A stretch of DNA of 64,000 nucleotides, taken from positions 233,322,994 to 233,386,993 of the forward strand of contig NC_066584.1 of the NCBI RefSeq assembly GCF_024323335.1. The letters run 5' to 3'. Shown piece after piece: positions 10,696-21,990 of the stretch. Numbering within the stretch: the first letter of the stretch is position 1; each line of letters begins with the position of its first letter. This DNA comes from Lathyrus oleraceus. Taxonomy: Eukaryota > Streptophyta > Magnoliopsida > Fabales > Fabaceae. The position numbers and the translations under genes were made by a program. The notes under the pieces are model-generated. The model was given only the letters and a program-made list of their open reading frames with translations. It searched no databases and was not told the DNA's origin.

Positions 10696-11732
10696 AGTTG
10701 GTGTAAGCCCTAGAGGCCAATACTTTTGGTACTTGTATCGAATTATTTATTAATAATAAAAAGCTTTTTCTTTATTACGTTTATTTAATAAAGTCCCTAG
10801 AATAGCTAGTCCGTTTAATGTATTAAGTGTGACTTGATAATGAGATCACATTAAACATAAGGACACTATTCTTAAAGTATCCGTAGTCGAGCTTTATTGT
10901 GAAGTGGGATAACATTAAAGCATTAAGTCTATTATGTATATAGACTGATGATCACATCTCATGGATCATAGATAAGGAGTTATCAAGTCTTAAACAGATG
11001 TATGAATGTTAAGAGTAATATTTATACTGGATTGACCCGCTATGAGAATACTATATAGAATGTTATGCAAAGTGTCATAAGTTATTCTCATGGTGATAAT
11101 GGTGTATACCATCCTTCGACCTGAAACCACTATGGACCCTAGATGTAGAGTCGAGTGCTTTATTGCTGATCAAACATTGTCCGTAACTGGATGACCATAA
11201 AGACAATTGATGGGTACTCCACGAAGCATGCTAAAGCACATGAGTGACCTAGATGGAATTTGCCCATCCTGCATAACAGGATAAATGTCTATGGGCCCAA
11301 TAATGAACTAGACAAGGATGACACGGTCTATGCCTTGTGTTCAATATAAACATAAGGGGAAAAGGGTAATTATACGCATAAGTATTATCACAAAAGGATT
11401 TGTCAGATCACATGACATTTTCATGTCTTGGGTAGCAGTGATGTGTTGCTAGATATCGCTCACTGTTTATTATGATAAATGCGTGATTTAATATAATTGC
11501 CAATGCCGCGAAAACCTATAGGGTCACACCCAAAGGACGGATTGATGAGAGATAGAGTAACTAAGGAACACCGTAAGGTACAATGTACTTAAGTGAATTG
11601 TAGAACATCGTAAGGTACGGTGTACTTAAGTAGAATACGAAATATGGTAAGGTACCACACGCTTAAGTGAATTTGGCATATTATAAGATATGGGCCACAT
11701 ACACTTAAGTGGGCTTTTTAGGTTGAAGCCCA

Positions 11733-11763
11733 CACAAGTGGTTCTATAAATAGAACCCTTGTG
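11733..11763 (+). promoter_or_regulatory. Copia K LTR core promoter: TATA box inside an inverted repeat
   Basis: CACAAG-TGG-TTCTAT is followed by AAATAGAA-CC-CTTGTG, so the TATA box CTATAAATAG sits at the centre of a 31 bp imperfect palindrome. The same arrangement is kept at 19083-19113 in the 3' LTR. Transcription would start in or just after the following CT tract. Confidence 0.65.
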
Positions 11764-11791
11764 AAAAGCATTCAGTGCGGTTGCATTTTCG

Positions 11792-11794
<3 letters not shown>

Positions 11795-11856
<62 letters not shown>
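11795..11856. repeat. (TC)n microsatellite in copia K 5' LTR
   Basis: 31 TC units. The 3' LTR has about nine units followed by ACTCACTCACTC, so the tract changed length after insertion. Confidence 0.95.
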
Positions 11857-11859
<3 letters not shown>

Positions 11860-12085
11860 GCCTTCATTCGTAGCAACTAGCATTGAGATTGAAGGAATCC
11901 GTTCATGTGGACTGAGTAGAGGCCTTGTCGTCGTTCAACGTTCATGATCGCTCCGTAGATCTGCATCAAAGGTTTCAATCGTCACAAGAGGTAACTATTC
12001 TATCACTGATCATGTCCATTCGTAAGGATCACTAAAGGAGAAAATTTTAATTTCCGTTGCATTTTGGATCACCCTTCTCCTTTAG

Positions 12086-12098
12086 TGGTATCAGAGCC
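12086..12098 (+). other. Copia K primer-binding site
   Basis: TGGTATCAGAGCC one base after the LTR, complementary to the 3' end of initiator tRNA-Met, the usual plant copia primer. Confidence 0.9.
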
Positions 12099-14098
12099 AC
12101 TTACGAAACCTTGCATCTAATAGTTGTTTATTTTCTGTATTAATATGATTAAAAGACAGAATGAATCAAAGAATAAACGAGTAATTAAATTTGGCATCAT
12201 GTGTGTATGATTTGAATGATTGATGTTGACTATGCTTCAGAACCGACATTAGTATGGTGAAGCAGCGATACATCGATAGTTCATAGGTTATGCAATTGAG
12301 ATCAATCAAGTTATATATATGATATAAGTAATCCTACTGCAAAATATGGTATATATGATATATTGTTTTTGTTTCGTACATTCAAACACTTAATGGTTGT
12401 TTTCCTTTGAGCGATCAATGATAATTTGCTTCAAAATCAGACATTAGTATAGTGAAGCAATGACCTGTTGATCAATCATACTGAATCGACAATCGAGGTG
12501 TTTGAAGGTCTGAAATTGGTGCATTAGGGTTAGTGACGGCATAAGGGTTGTGTTGTCAAAGAGTTGTGAATTGAGGGCTTGTTGGATAACGTCTGTTGAC
12601 TGTTTCAAAAGCGCTGATTTTGGCCGCGTGACGTTCGTCATGGGCATGTGACGATCGTAACAAGTTGGACGTGACGGTCGTAACATGCTTTGTGACGGTC
12701 ATCACATTCACAGATTCAAAATTCTTCTGTTATTTTGTCCGCGTGACGTTCATCATGGGCCTGTGAAGGTCGTAACAAGCTGGACGTGACGATCGTAACA
12801 TGCTTGTGACGGTCGTCACATTCACAGAGTCAAAATTCTTCTGTTATTTTGGCCGCGTGACGTTTGTCATGGGCCTGTGACGGTCGTAACAAGCTGGATG
12901 TGACAGTCGTAACATGCTTGTGACGGTCGTCACATTCATAGAGTAAGAATTCTCGGGGTTTCTGTTTTGTGACTGCACAAGAGTTATGTTGATGCAAAAT
13001 GACGTCGATTTCAAATTAATTGTTCATTAAAATTTTGGACAAGGGCGCTGCCCCCTTGAACTTCCATCCACTGACCGGGCAGCGGACCCCCGGCTAACTC
13101 TGCATAGTGTGATCGATCGCCAAAATTTAATTTGGTTTTAATTAATTAAAAGAATTAAAATTAATAATAATAATGTGTTTATTATTATTGTCTTGTGGTG
13201 ATCGGTTATGGCCTTAGTTTTCCTTTATTTTGTTTTGGGTTTTAAAATACGACCTGCGTGTCGTGCCTCTCCTTTTAATCTCTTAATGAAACTTCTTTTC
13301 TCATCTCAATCCCTCGTATGTAAAACGAGTTTTTTCTATAATGTAATGTTATGAAGAAAGAGAAGAATTCAATATCAAAGGAGGACAACCTTGAAGATCT
13401 TGCTTGGAGAAGCTTAGATCGTTATTAGGTTAGCTTAGGTTCTCTCATTGTTTTGGGAGAACAATTGCGCTAGGGGCCATAACTGTTTCATTATGTATGT
13501 TGGTGCATGTGAATGTATGTTGATGCATGTGAGAGACGATTTATATGATAAATAAGCCTGTGAGATCAGAATAATTGCAATTCCCTCAAATTAAATATTA
13601 AGTTTATGCTTTTCAAGTTTTAGCACTCATCAAGACTAGTATCGGATAATGTAGGTTTCGCCTACGCGAAGTGCATGTTCTATATTAGTAAGGTGCGATG
13701 TGATAATTGTAATATCCAATTGCTAAAACAATGGGTCAAACTTAACTAAACAAATTATAATAAGATTATATTTGTTTAGAAGCAAGAGTTAGAAATGATC
13801 CATGTGATGGATTGGAATAAGGAGTTATTCACCCAACTAAAATATTCGAGAGTTGTATTAGACACAATTGGAAGGAGTTCCTACCTAAATAACCTAGTTT
13901 TGTGTAATCCGCCTATGCAGACTTTAAACAAAGTGAAATGTGGATCTCGACCCACTAGAAAATCTTCCAACGGGATTTTCCGAATCAAATGATGAGGGTC
14001 ATTTGTTTTGAGTAAAATAGTGGGAGCATATTTAATTAAAGGCCTAATTAAATATGTTATTGATACTTATATTTTCATTAATTCTTATGTAGATTACC
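12099..14098 (+). other. Copia K untranslated leader
   Basis: About 2 kb between PBS and gag with no credible open frame. Holds the tandem repeat at 12621-12950; the remainder is AT-rich with nothing recognised. Confidence 0.7.
12621..12950 (+). repeat. Three tandem copies of a ~115 bp GTGACGGTCGT-rich unit
   Basis: Copies start at 12621, 12736 and 12850. Each unit starts GGCCGCGTGACGTTCGTCAT and contains four variants of GTGACGGTCGTAAC (or GTCAC) before an AT-rich tail ending TTCTGTTATTTT. The inner motifs partly pair with each other (GTGACG with CGTCAC). Confidence 0.9.
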
Positions 14099-17000
14099 AT
14101 GACAACAAACACCTCTAACAACATTATACGATCAATCCTTGACAAGGAAAAATTGTCTGGGACAAATTTTCTGGATTGGCACCGAAATTTAAGGATTGTC
14201 CTTAAACATGATAGAAAGTTGTATGTCTTGGAGAAACCTGTTCCTTAAGAGGAACCTCTTAGTTCTGCACCTAAGGCAGAAAGAGATGCTTATAAGAAGC
14301 ATGTCGATGATGCCAATGAAACTGCTTGTCTCATGCTAGATACCATGAACTCAGAGTTGCAAAAGCAACATGAGAACATGGCAGCGTTCGATATGATCGA
14401 ACACATGAAGATGCTCTATCAAGATCAAGCAAGGCATGAAAGGTTTGAAGTTTCAAAAGCACTTTTTCAAGGAAAGTTAGCTGAGGAATCCCCTGTAGGT
14501 CCCCATGTGCTCAAGATGATTGGGTACGTGGAAAACCTTGAAAGGTTGGGTTTTCCCCTCGAAAAGGAACTTGCGAATGATTTGATATTGCAATCCTTGC
14601 CAGATAGATTCAGTCAATGTGCCCTAAATTTTAATATGAATGATATGGACAAATCTCTTCCTGAACTGCTAGCCATGTTAAGAACAACTGAGCAGAATCT
14701 GAAGACAAAACGGAAGTCCATTCTGATGATCGGAAATGGAAAGAGACAGAACAAAAGGCCCACCAAGCAGGGTGATAAAGGGAAAGGCAAGGAAGCTTCC
14801 AAACCCAGACCCATTGTTGCTGCTTTGAAGCCTAGTGGAGGCATAGGAAAGGCAAGCACCTGCTTCCATTGCGGTAAGACCAGACATTGGAAGAGAAACT
14901 GCCCAAAGTACCTGGAAGATACGAAGAATGGAGTAGAGACTTCAACTTCAAGTATTTTTGTTATTGAAATAAATTTATCTACTTCTGCATCATGGGTATT
15001 AGATACTGGATGTGGCTCTCACATTTGTACAAATGTGCAGGGGCTAAAAAGAAGTAGAGATTTGGCAAAAGGTGAAGTTGACCTACGAGTTGCCAATGGA
15101 GCAAAGGTTGCTGCTTTAGCCGTAGGAACTTATGTATTGACTTTACCTAGTGGTTTAATAATTCAGTTAGAGAATTGTTATTATGTACCTGCAATTAGCA
15201 GGAATATTATTTCCATTTCTTGTTTGGACAAGTTTGGTTTTTCATTTATAATAAAGAATAATTGTTGCTCAATTTATTTGAATGATATATTCTATGCTAC
15301 TGCATAATTGATCAATGGACTATATGTCCTTGATCTCGAAATGCCTATTTATAACATTAATACTAAAAGGATGAAACCTAACGGGTTAAATCCAACTTAC
15401 CTTTGGCATTGTCGATTAGGCCACATAAATGAGAAACGCATTTCCAAACTCCATAAAGATGGACTCTTGGACTCTTTTGATTATGAATCATATGAGACAT
15501 GAAAATCTTGTTTAATTGGAAAGATGACAAAGTCTCCATTCACAGGAAAAGGTGAAAGAGCGAATGATCTTTTGGGCCTCATACATATGGATGTATGTAG
15601 ACCACTAAACATACCAGCCAGAGGAGGTTTTCAGTACTTCATCACATTTACTGATGATTTTAGTAGATATGGTTATGTGTATTTAATGAAACACAAATCG
15701 GAGTCCTTTGAAAAGTTCAAGGAATTCAAGAATGAAGTACAAAACCAACTAGGTAAGAATATTAAAACTCTTCGATCAGATCGAGGTGGTGAGTACTTAA
15801 TCCTAGAGTTTGATGACCATCTGAAAGAGTGTGGGATCCTATCCCAACTTACTCCTCCTGGAACACCCCAATGGAATGGTGTATCTGAGAGAAGAAATCG
15901 AACCCTGTTAGACATGGTCTGATCCATGATGAGTCACGCTGATCTTCCAAACTCCTTTTGGGGACATGCACTATTGACAGCAGCTGACACACTTAACCGT
16001 GTTCCATCCAAAAAGGTTGAGAAGACACCATATGAGATATGGAGTGGTAAGAAACCACATATGTCTTACATGAAGATTTGGGGTTGCAAAGTTTATGTGA
16101 AACAACAAGTTTCAACTAAGCTTGAGCCCAAATCTGACAAATGCTTTTTTGTGGGGTATCTTAAAGGAACAAGAGGGTATTACTTCTACAATCCTTCTGA
16201 GGGCAAAGTGTTTGTCGCTCGAACTGGAGTTTTCCTAGAAAAGGATTTTAATTCCAAAGAAATTAGTGGGAGGAAAGTAGAGCTTGAATAAATTCAAGAA
16301 TCACAAAGCATTGATACACTTATGGAGGAATTAGAGCAGGAAACACAAGTAGTTGTGAAAGAGCAACCTGCTCAAGTAGAACAAGACGAGCGTAGGTCAG
16401 GAAGGATACGTCACCTACCTGAGAGATATGGATATCTCATAACTGATTAAGGTGATGTATTACTCATGGATCAAGATGAGCATGTGACCTACCAAGAGGC
16501 TATAACTGGTCCCGAGTCTGAAATGGATTCCATGTACACAAACCAAGTTTGGACCTTGGTAGAGCCTCCTGTAGGAGTTAACCCTATAGGATGCAAGTGG
16601 GTCTTCAAGAAGAAGACTAACATGGATGGTAAGGTACATACCTATAAGGCAAGACTGGTTGCAAAAGGATATAAAAAAATTCATGGGGTTGACTATGATG
16701 GATCTTTTCACCAGTTGTAATGCTTAAATCTGTTCGGATTTTAGTTGCTATCGATGCATATCATGATTATGAAATATGGAAGATGGATGTCAAAACTGCT
16801 TTCCTTAATGGGAATCTTCTTGATGAAGTGTACATGACACAACCTAAAGGATTTGACATACCAGAAGAAGCCCAAAAGATATGTAAGTTACAAAGGTCAA
16901 TCTATGGATTCAAGCAAGCTTCCAGATGCTGGAATCTTCGTTTTGATGAAACAGTAAAACAATATGGATTCATCAAGAACGAAGATGAGCCTTGTGTCTA

Positions 17001-18031
17001 CAAGAAGGTTAATGGGAGCATGATCATTTTCCTGGTATTATATGTAGATGACATATTACTCATTGGAAACGATGTCCCTACCCTGCAACAAGTAAACTCT
17101 TGGTTGTGGAAATGCTTTTCTATGAAGGACCTAGGTGAAGCATCCTATATATTAGGAATCAGAATCTATAGAGATAGATCATAAAACCTGCTTGGCCTAA
17201 GTCAGAGTACGTACATAGACAAAGTGCTGAGACACTTTAATATGCATGATTCCAAGAAAGGATTCATACCTATGCAACATGGCCTGTGTCTATCAAAAAC
17301 ATAATCCCCTTCAACTAAGGAAGAAAGGGATCGCATGAATAAGATTCCATATGCATCTGCAATAGGATCTATCATGTATGTCATGTTATGTACTCGATCA
17401 GATGTCTCGTATGCTTTAAGTGCAACGAGTAGGTACCAATCTGATCCTGGTGATGCTCATTGGGTAGCTGTCAAGAATATCCTTAAGTATTTGAGAAGGA
17501 CTAAGGACATATTCTTGATATATGGAGGTCGGGAAGAGCTGACTGTAATTGGATACACCGATGCTAGCTTCTAGACAGATAAAGGATGACTTTAGATCAC
17601 AATCTGGTTGTGTGTTCTGCTTAAACGGTGGTGATGTGAGCTAGAAAAGTTCAAACCAAGATACAGTTGTTGATTCTACAATTGAGGCCGAGTATATTAC
17701 TGCCTCAAGTGAAGCAAAGGAAGCTGTTTGGATCAAAAAGTTCATTAGTGAACTTGGCATAGTTCCTAGCATTGTGGATCCCACTGGTCTCTATTGTGAT
17801 AACAATGGTGTTATCGCACAAGCTAAGGAGCCTAGATCTCACCAACGATCCAAACACATACTTAGGCAGTATCACCTCATTCGAGAGATAATAGATAGAG
17901 GAGATGTGAAAATATGCAGAGTACCTACACTTGACAATATTGCAGACCCACTGACAAAGCCTCTTGCACAACAGAAGCATGATGGCCATACTAGATCTAT
18001 GGGCATTAGGGGTATGCCTGATTGGCTCTAG
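14099..18031 (+). pseudogene. Copia K gag-pol polyprotein, decayed
   Basis: The start ATG at 14099 gives MTTNTSNNIIRSILDKEKLS. Domains in order: gag (UBN2 type) to about 14850; one zinc knuckle CFHCGKTRHWKRNC near 14861; protease WVLDTGCGSHIC near 14995; GAG-pre-integrase LWHCRLGH near 15402; integrase core with HMDVC, FTDDFSRYGY and SDRGGEY (15580-15800); RT with GCKWVFKKKTN, FLNG and an intact YVDD (LYVDDILLIGND, near 17039); RNase H with YTDASF, TIEAEYITASSEAKEAVW and DNNGVIAQAKEP, ending at 18031. In-frame stops lie at 14246, 15305, 15500, 15920, 16289, 16448, 17182 and 17572, and the frame shifts near 16700 and 17583. The protein cannot be made from this copy. Confidence 0.93.
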
Positions 18032-18035
18032 TGCT

Positions 18036-18045
18036 AGTGGGAGAT
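18036..18045 (+). other. Copia K polypurine tract
   Basis: AGTGGGAGAT immediately before the 3' LTR, where plus-strand DNA synthesis would start. Confidence 0.75.
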
Positions 18046-19405
18046 TGTTGGTGTAAGACCTAAAGGACAATACTTTTGGTACTTGTATCGAATTATTTGT
18101 TAATAATAAAAGGCTTTTTCTTTATTACGTTTGTTTAATAAAGTCCCTAGAATAGCTAGTCCGTTTAATGTATCAAGTGTGACTTGATAATGAGATCACA
18201 TTAAACATAAGGACACTATTCTTAAAGTATCCGTAGTCGAGCTTTATTGTGAAGTGGGATAACATTAAAGCATTAAGACTATTATGTATATAGACTGATG
18301 ATCACATCTCATGGATCATGGATAAGGAGTTATCAAGTCTTAAACAGAGGTATGAATGTTCAGAGTAATATTTATATTGGATTGACCTGCTATGAGAATA
18401 CTATATAGAATGTTATGCAAAGTGTCATAAGTTATTCTCATGGTGATAATGGTGTATACCATCCTTCGACCTGAAATCACTATGGACCCTAGATGTATAG
18501 TCGGGTGCTTTATTGATGATTAAACGTTGTCCGTAACTAGATGACCATAAAGGCACTTGATGGGTAATCCATGAAGCATGTTAAAGGACATGAGTGACCT
18601 AGATGGAATTTGCCCATCCTGCGTAACAGGATAAATGTCTATGGGCCCAATATTGAACTGGACAAGGATGACACGATCTATGTCTTGTATTCAATATAGA
18701 CATAAGGGAAAAAGGGTAATTATACGCATAAGTATTATCACAGAAGGATTTGTCAGATCATATGACATTTTTGTGTCTTGGGTAGTAGTGATGTGTTGCT
18801 AGATACCGCTCACTGTTTATTATGTTAAATGCGTGACTTAATATAATTGCCAATGTCGCGAAAACCTACAAGGTCACACACAAAGGACAAATTGATGAGA
18901 GATAGAGTAACTAAGGAACACAGTAAGGTAAGGTGTACTTAAGTGAATTGTAGAATGTTGTAAGGTACGGTGTACTTAAGTAGAATACGAAATATGGTAA
19001 GGTACCACACGCTTAAGTGAATTTGGCATATTATAAGATATGGGCCACATACACTTAAGTGGGCTTTTTAGCTTGAAGCCCACACAAGTGGTTCTATAAA
19101 TAGAACCCTTGTGCAGAAGCATTCAATGCGGTTGCATTTTCGTTCTCTCTCTCTCTCTCTCACTCACTCACTCACTCAAAGCCTTCATTCGTAGCAGCTA
19201 GCACTGAGATTGAAGAAATCCGTTCATGTTGACTGAGTAGAGGCGTTGTCGTCGTTCAACATTCGTGATCGCTCCGTAGATCTGCATCAAAGGTTTCAAT
19301 CGTCACAAGAGGTAACTATTCTATCACTAATCATGCCCATTCATAAGGATCACTAAAGGAGAAAATTTTAATTTCCGCTGCATTTTGGGTCGCCCTTCTC
19401 CTTTA
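18046..19405 (+). repeat. Copia K 3' LTR
   Basis: 1360 bp, TGTTGGTGTAAG...CTTCTCCTTTA. Differs from the 5' LTR by scattered substitutions and a shorter CT tract. Right flank TGAAG. Confidence 0.93.
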
Positions 19406-19410
19406 TGAAG

Positions 19411-20590
19411 ATTAAGGAGGAAGTACAAAAGCAACTCAACGCAGGTTTTCTGGCCGTAGCCAACTACCCTTAGTGGATTTCAAAATTCGCGCATGTGCCC
19501 AATAAGGATGGCAAGGTAAGTATGTGCATAAATTACATATATTTGAATAGAGCTAATCCAAAAGACGATTCCTCACTGCGTCATATTGATGTGCTAGTGG
19601 ATAACACAACTCAATCCTTTGTATTCTCCTTTATGGATGGCTTCTCCGGTTATAATAAAATCATAATGGATCCAGACGAAATTGAGAAAACAACCTTCAT
19701 CACCCCATGGGGAAATTTTTGCTATAAGGTTATACCTTTTGGCTTAAAGAACACTGGCGCAACATACCAACGTGCAATGGTGACACTCTTTCATAACATG
19801 ATTCATAAAGAGATTGAAGTGTACATTGATGGTATGATTGCCAAATACCAAACTGAAGAGGAGAATTTGGTTAATCTAGTGAAGTTATTTGCATGCCTGA
19901 GGAAGTTTAGATTAAGGATCAATCCCAGTAAATGCACATTTGGGGTAAGATCTAGAAAGTTGTTAGGTTTCATTGTCAGCCAACGAGGCACTAAAGTAGA
20001 TCCTAAAAAGGTTAAGGCCATACAAGTTATGCCTGCTCCAAAAATTGATAAAGAGGCCCAAGTATTTATTGGGAGATTAAATTACATAGTTATATTCATA
20101 TCTCACCTCACGGCCACATGTGAGCCAATCTTCAAGCTGCTTCTTAAACATCAGGCAGTTGTGTGGAATGAAAATTGCCATAATGCTTTTGAGAAGATCA
20201 AGGAGTACTTACAAGAACCTCCAATCTTGATGCCTCATGTTATTGGAAGACCTTTAATCATGTACCTCACCTTCCTCGAGGGGTCTATGGGATATGTCCT
20301 CAGACAAGTTGACGAGACTGGAAGAAAAGAGCACGTCATTTACTACTTAAGCAAGAAGTTTACCGATTGCGAGAGTATGCATTTACTACATGCTTGAGAA
20401 AACTTACTATACACTTGCTTGGGTTGCCAAATGCTTGAGGAAATACATGATTAGACATACAAAACTCCTAATATCCAAGATGGACCCTGTCAAGTACATC
20501 TTTGAGAAGCCTGCTCTAACCGATAGAGTCGCCCGTTGGAAAATGGCCCTAACTAAGTATGACATTAAACATGTCACCTAGAAATTGGTC
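19411..20590 (+). pseudogene. Element H RT and RNase H remnant
   Basis: Resumes after copia K. A stop follows NYP near 19471, then 19495-20397 is open: KVSMCINYIYLNRANPKDDS, VFSFMDGFSGYN, FCYKVIPFGLKNTGATYQRA. The polymerase motif reads VYIDGMIAK, so the second aspartate of the YxDD pair is Gly and the enzyme is dead. RNase H follows (RPLIMYLTFLEGSMGYVLRQ, KEHVIYYLSKKFTDCE) and is frameshifted at about 20397, continuing to about 20581 (ISKMDPVKYIFEKPALTDRV). Same order and motifs as the intact pol of element F. Confidence 0.9.
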
Positions 20591-21990
20591 AAAGGAAGTG
20601 TCTTATTTGACTATCTTGATCACCAACCCTTGGAGGATTGTGTTTTGAATTCTCTGACGAGGACATCGTGTTGATAAGGGATTGCAACATTCCTGACCCT
20701 GAGGAAGGGCCAGAATCTGGGTCACGTTGGACACTTGTCTTTGATGGAGCTTCTAATGCTAAAGGAAATGGAATTGGGGCAGTCATCACCTCCCTGACTG
20801 TGGTTTTCATCTACCCTTCACTACGAGGTTGTGCTTTGAGTGTACCAACAATATGGTAGAGTACAAGGCTTGTATCTTTGGTATTGAAGAAACTATTGAT
20901 TTAGGATCAAAATCCTTGAAGTTTATGGAGATTCAACCTTGGTCATCAGCCAAGTAAAAGGAGATTGGGAAGCCCGTGTTCACAAGTTTATCCCTTACAA
21001 GAAGCATGTCCTAAAGCTAATACCATACTTCGACAATATTACATTCCATCACATCCCTAGAGAGGAGAATCAATTGGCTGATGCCTTATCTACTCTTTCA
21101 TCCATGTTTAAGGTCAAATGGAAAAATGAAGCACCAACTTTCCACCTTGACTACTTGGACGAACAAACTTATTGTTTGGCTGCTGAAGATGAGTCTGATG
21201 GCCATCCTTGGTTTTACGACATCATGAAGTACTTGGAAAGCCAATAATATCTTGAGAATGCATCCATCACGAATAATAAGTGCCTTCAAAAGCTTTCTCC
21301 CGAATTCTTCTTGAGTGGAAGGATACTGTACAAAAGGAATTATGATTCAGTTTTGCTTAGATGCGTAGACAAACAAGAAGCAAACCAGATTATAATGGAA
21401 ATGCATGAAGGCTCACTTGGGACACATGAAAGTGGATACACAATGGTCAAGAAAATCTTGAGGGCTAACTACTATTGGATGACTATGGAGGTTGACTGCT
21501 ACCGCCACATCCAAACATGCCATAAATTCCAGATTTATGCCGATAAGATACATGTGCCACCAGTGCCAATCAATGTCTTAAAATCACCTTGGCCTTATGC
21601 CATGTGGTGCATTGAAGTGATTAGGCGCATTGAGCCGACTACCTCAAACGAACATTGCTTTATCTTGGTAGCTATAAACTATTTCACTAAATAGGTGGAA
21701 GCAATCTCATACACAAACGTCACAAGACAAGTGGGGGCTTGTTTCCTGAAGAAAAAAATCATTTATCATTATGGGGTCCCAAATAAGATCATTACTGATA
21801 ATGGTTCTAACCTCAATAACAAGATGATGAAATATCTATGCAAGAGCTTCAAGGTCGACCATCATAACTCACCGCCTTATTGAACAAAGATGAATGATAT
21901 TGTTGAGGCAGTCAATAAGAACATCAAGAAAATTATGCAAAAGATGGTGGAAACCTACAAGGATTGGCATGAGATGCTCCCGTTTGCGCT
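20591..21990 (+). pseudogene. Element H archaeal-type RNase H and integrase remnant
   Basis: The second RNase H begins RWTLVFDGASNAKGNGIGAV near 20725 and continues with VISQVKGDWEA and HIPREENQLADALSTLSSM near 21050. Integrase follows from 21311: the zinc region has HEGSLGTHESG and CHKFQ (CHKCQ in F, so a zinc Cys is lost), the core has MWCIEVIRRIEP (GIDMIG in F, Asp changed to Glu), IITDNGSNLNNKM, and the Glu-bearing VEAVNKNIKKI. Stops occur at about 20580, 20859, 21246, 21692 and 21881. The sequence stops after DWHEMLPFAL at 21990, where the LTR of Ogre C begins. Confidence 0.9.

Larger units (their letters stand above)
10696..12084 (+). repeat. Copia K 5' LTR
   Basis: 1389 bp, closely similar to 18046-19405. 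It contains about four degenerate 37 bp repeats at 11570-11720 (core GTAAGGTAC...CTTAAGTGAA), a TATA box CTATAAATAG at 11744-11753 embedded in an inverted repeat (11733-11763), and a 62 bp (TC)n tract at 11795-11856 that is much shorter in the 3' LTR. Confidence 0.93.
10696..19405 (+). mobile_element. Copia K: full-length but decayed Ty1/copia retrotransposon
   Basis: 8.7 kb element with LTRs at 10696-12084 and 18046-19405, iMet-type PBS, a 2 kb leader with a tandem repeat, a gag-pol region with multiple stops, and a PPT. A perfect target duplication TGAAG flanks it (10691-10695 and 19406-19410), and the interrupted RT of H resumes on the right in the right register (MKIKEEVQKQLNAGFL). The LTR ends are TG...TA rather than TG...CA, and the first base of the 5' LTR has changed to A. 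Confidence 0.93.
6015..21990 (+). mobile_element. Element H: old Ogre-like (Ty3/gypsy, Tat) retrotransposon, interrupted and truncated
   Basis: Sense-strand Ogre-like internal region in the order gag (6015-6997 and 8442-8650), protease (8660-9731), GLGYQ-containing segment and intron (9732-10284), RT (10285-10690 and 19411-20000), RNase H, archaeal-type RNase H and integrase to 21990. No LTR or ORF1 is visible on the left, where recognisable gag begins abruptly next to unrelated repeat DNA. Two later insertions split it: the copia complex 6998-8436 (TSD AGAAG) and copia K 10696-19405 (TSD TGAAG). Its right side is cut at 21990 by Ogre C. Many stops and altered catalytic residues mark it as the oldest layer. 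Confidence 0.85.

Noticed and set aside
11626..11883. 85-codon frame rich in Arg-Glu
   Set aside because: Translation of the (TC)n tract in copia K LTR.
12621..12950. CRISPR-like direct repeats
   Set aside because: Contiguous tandem repeats without unique spacers, in a plant retrotransposon leader.
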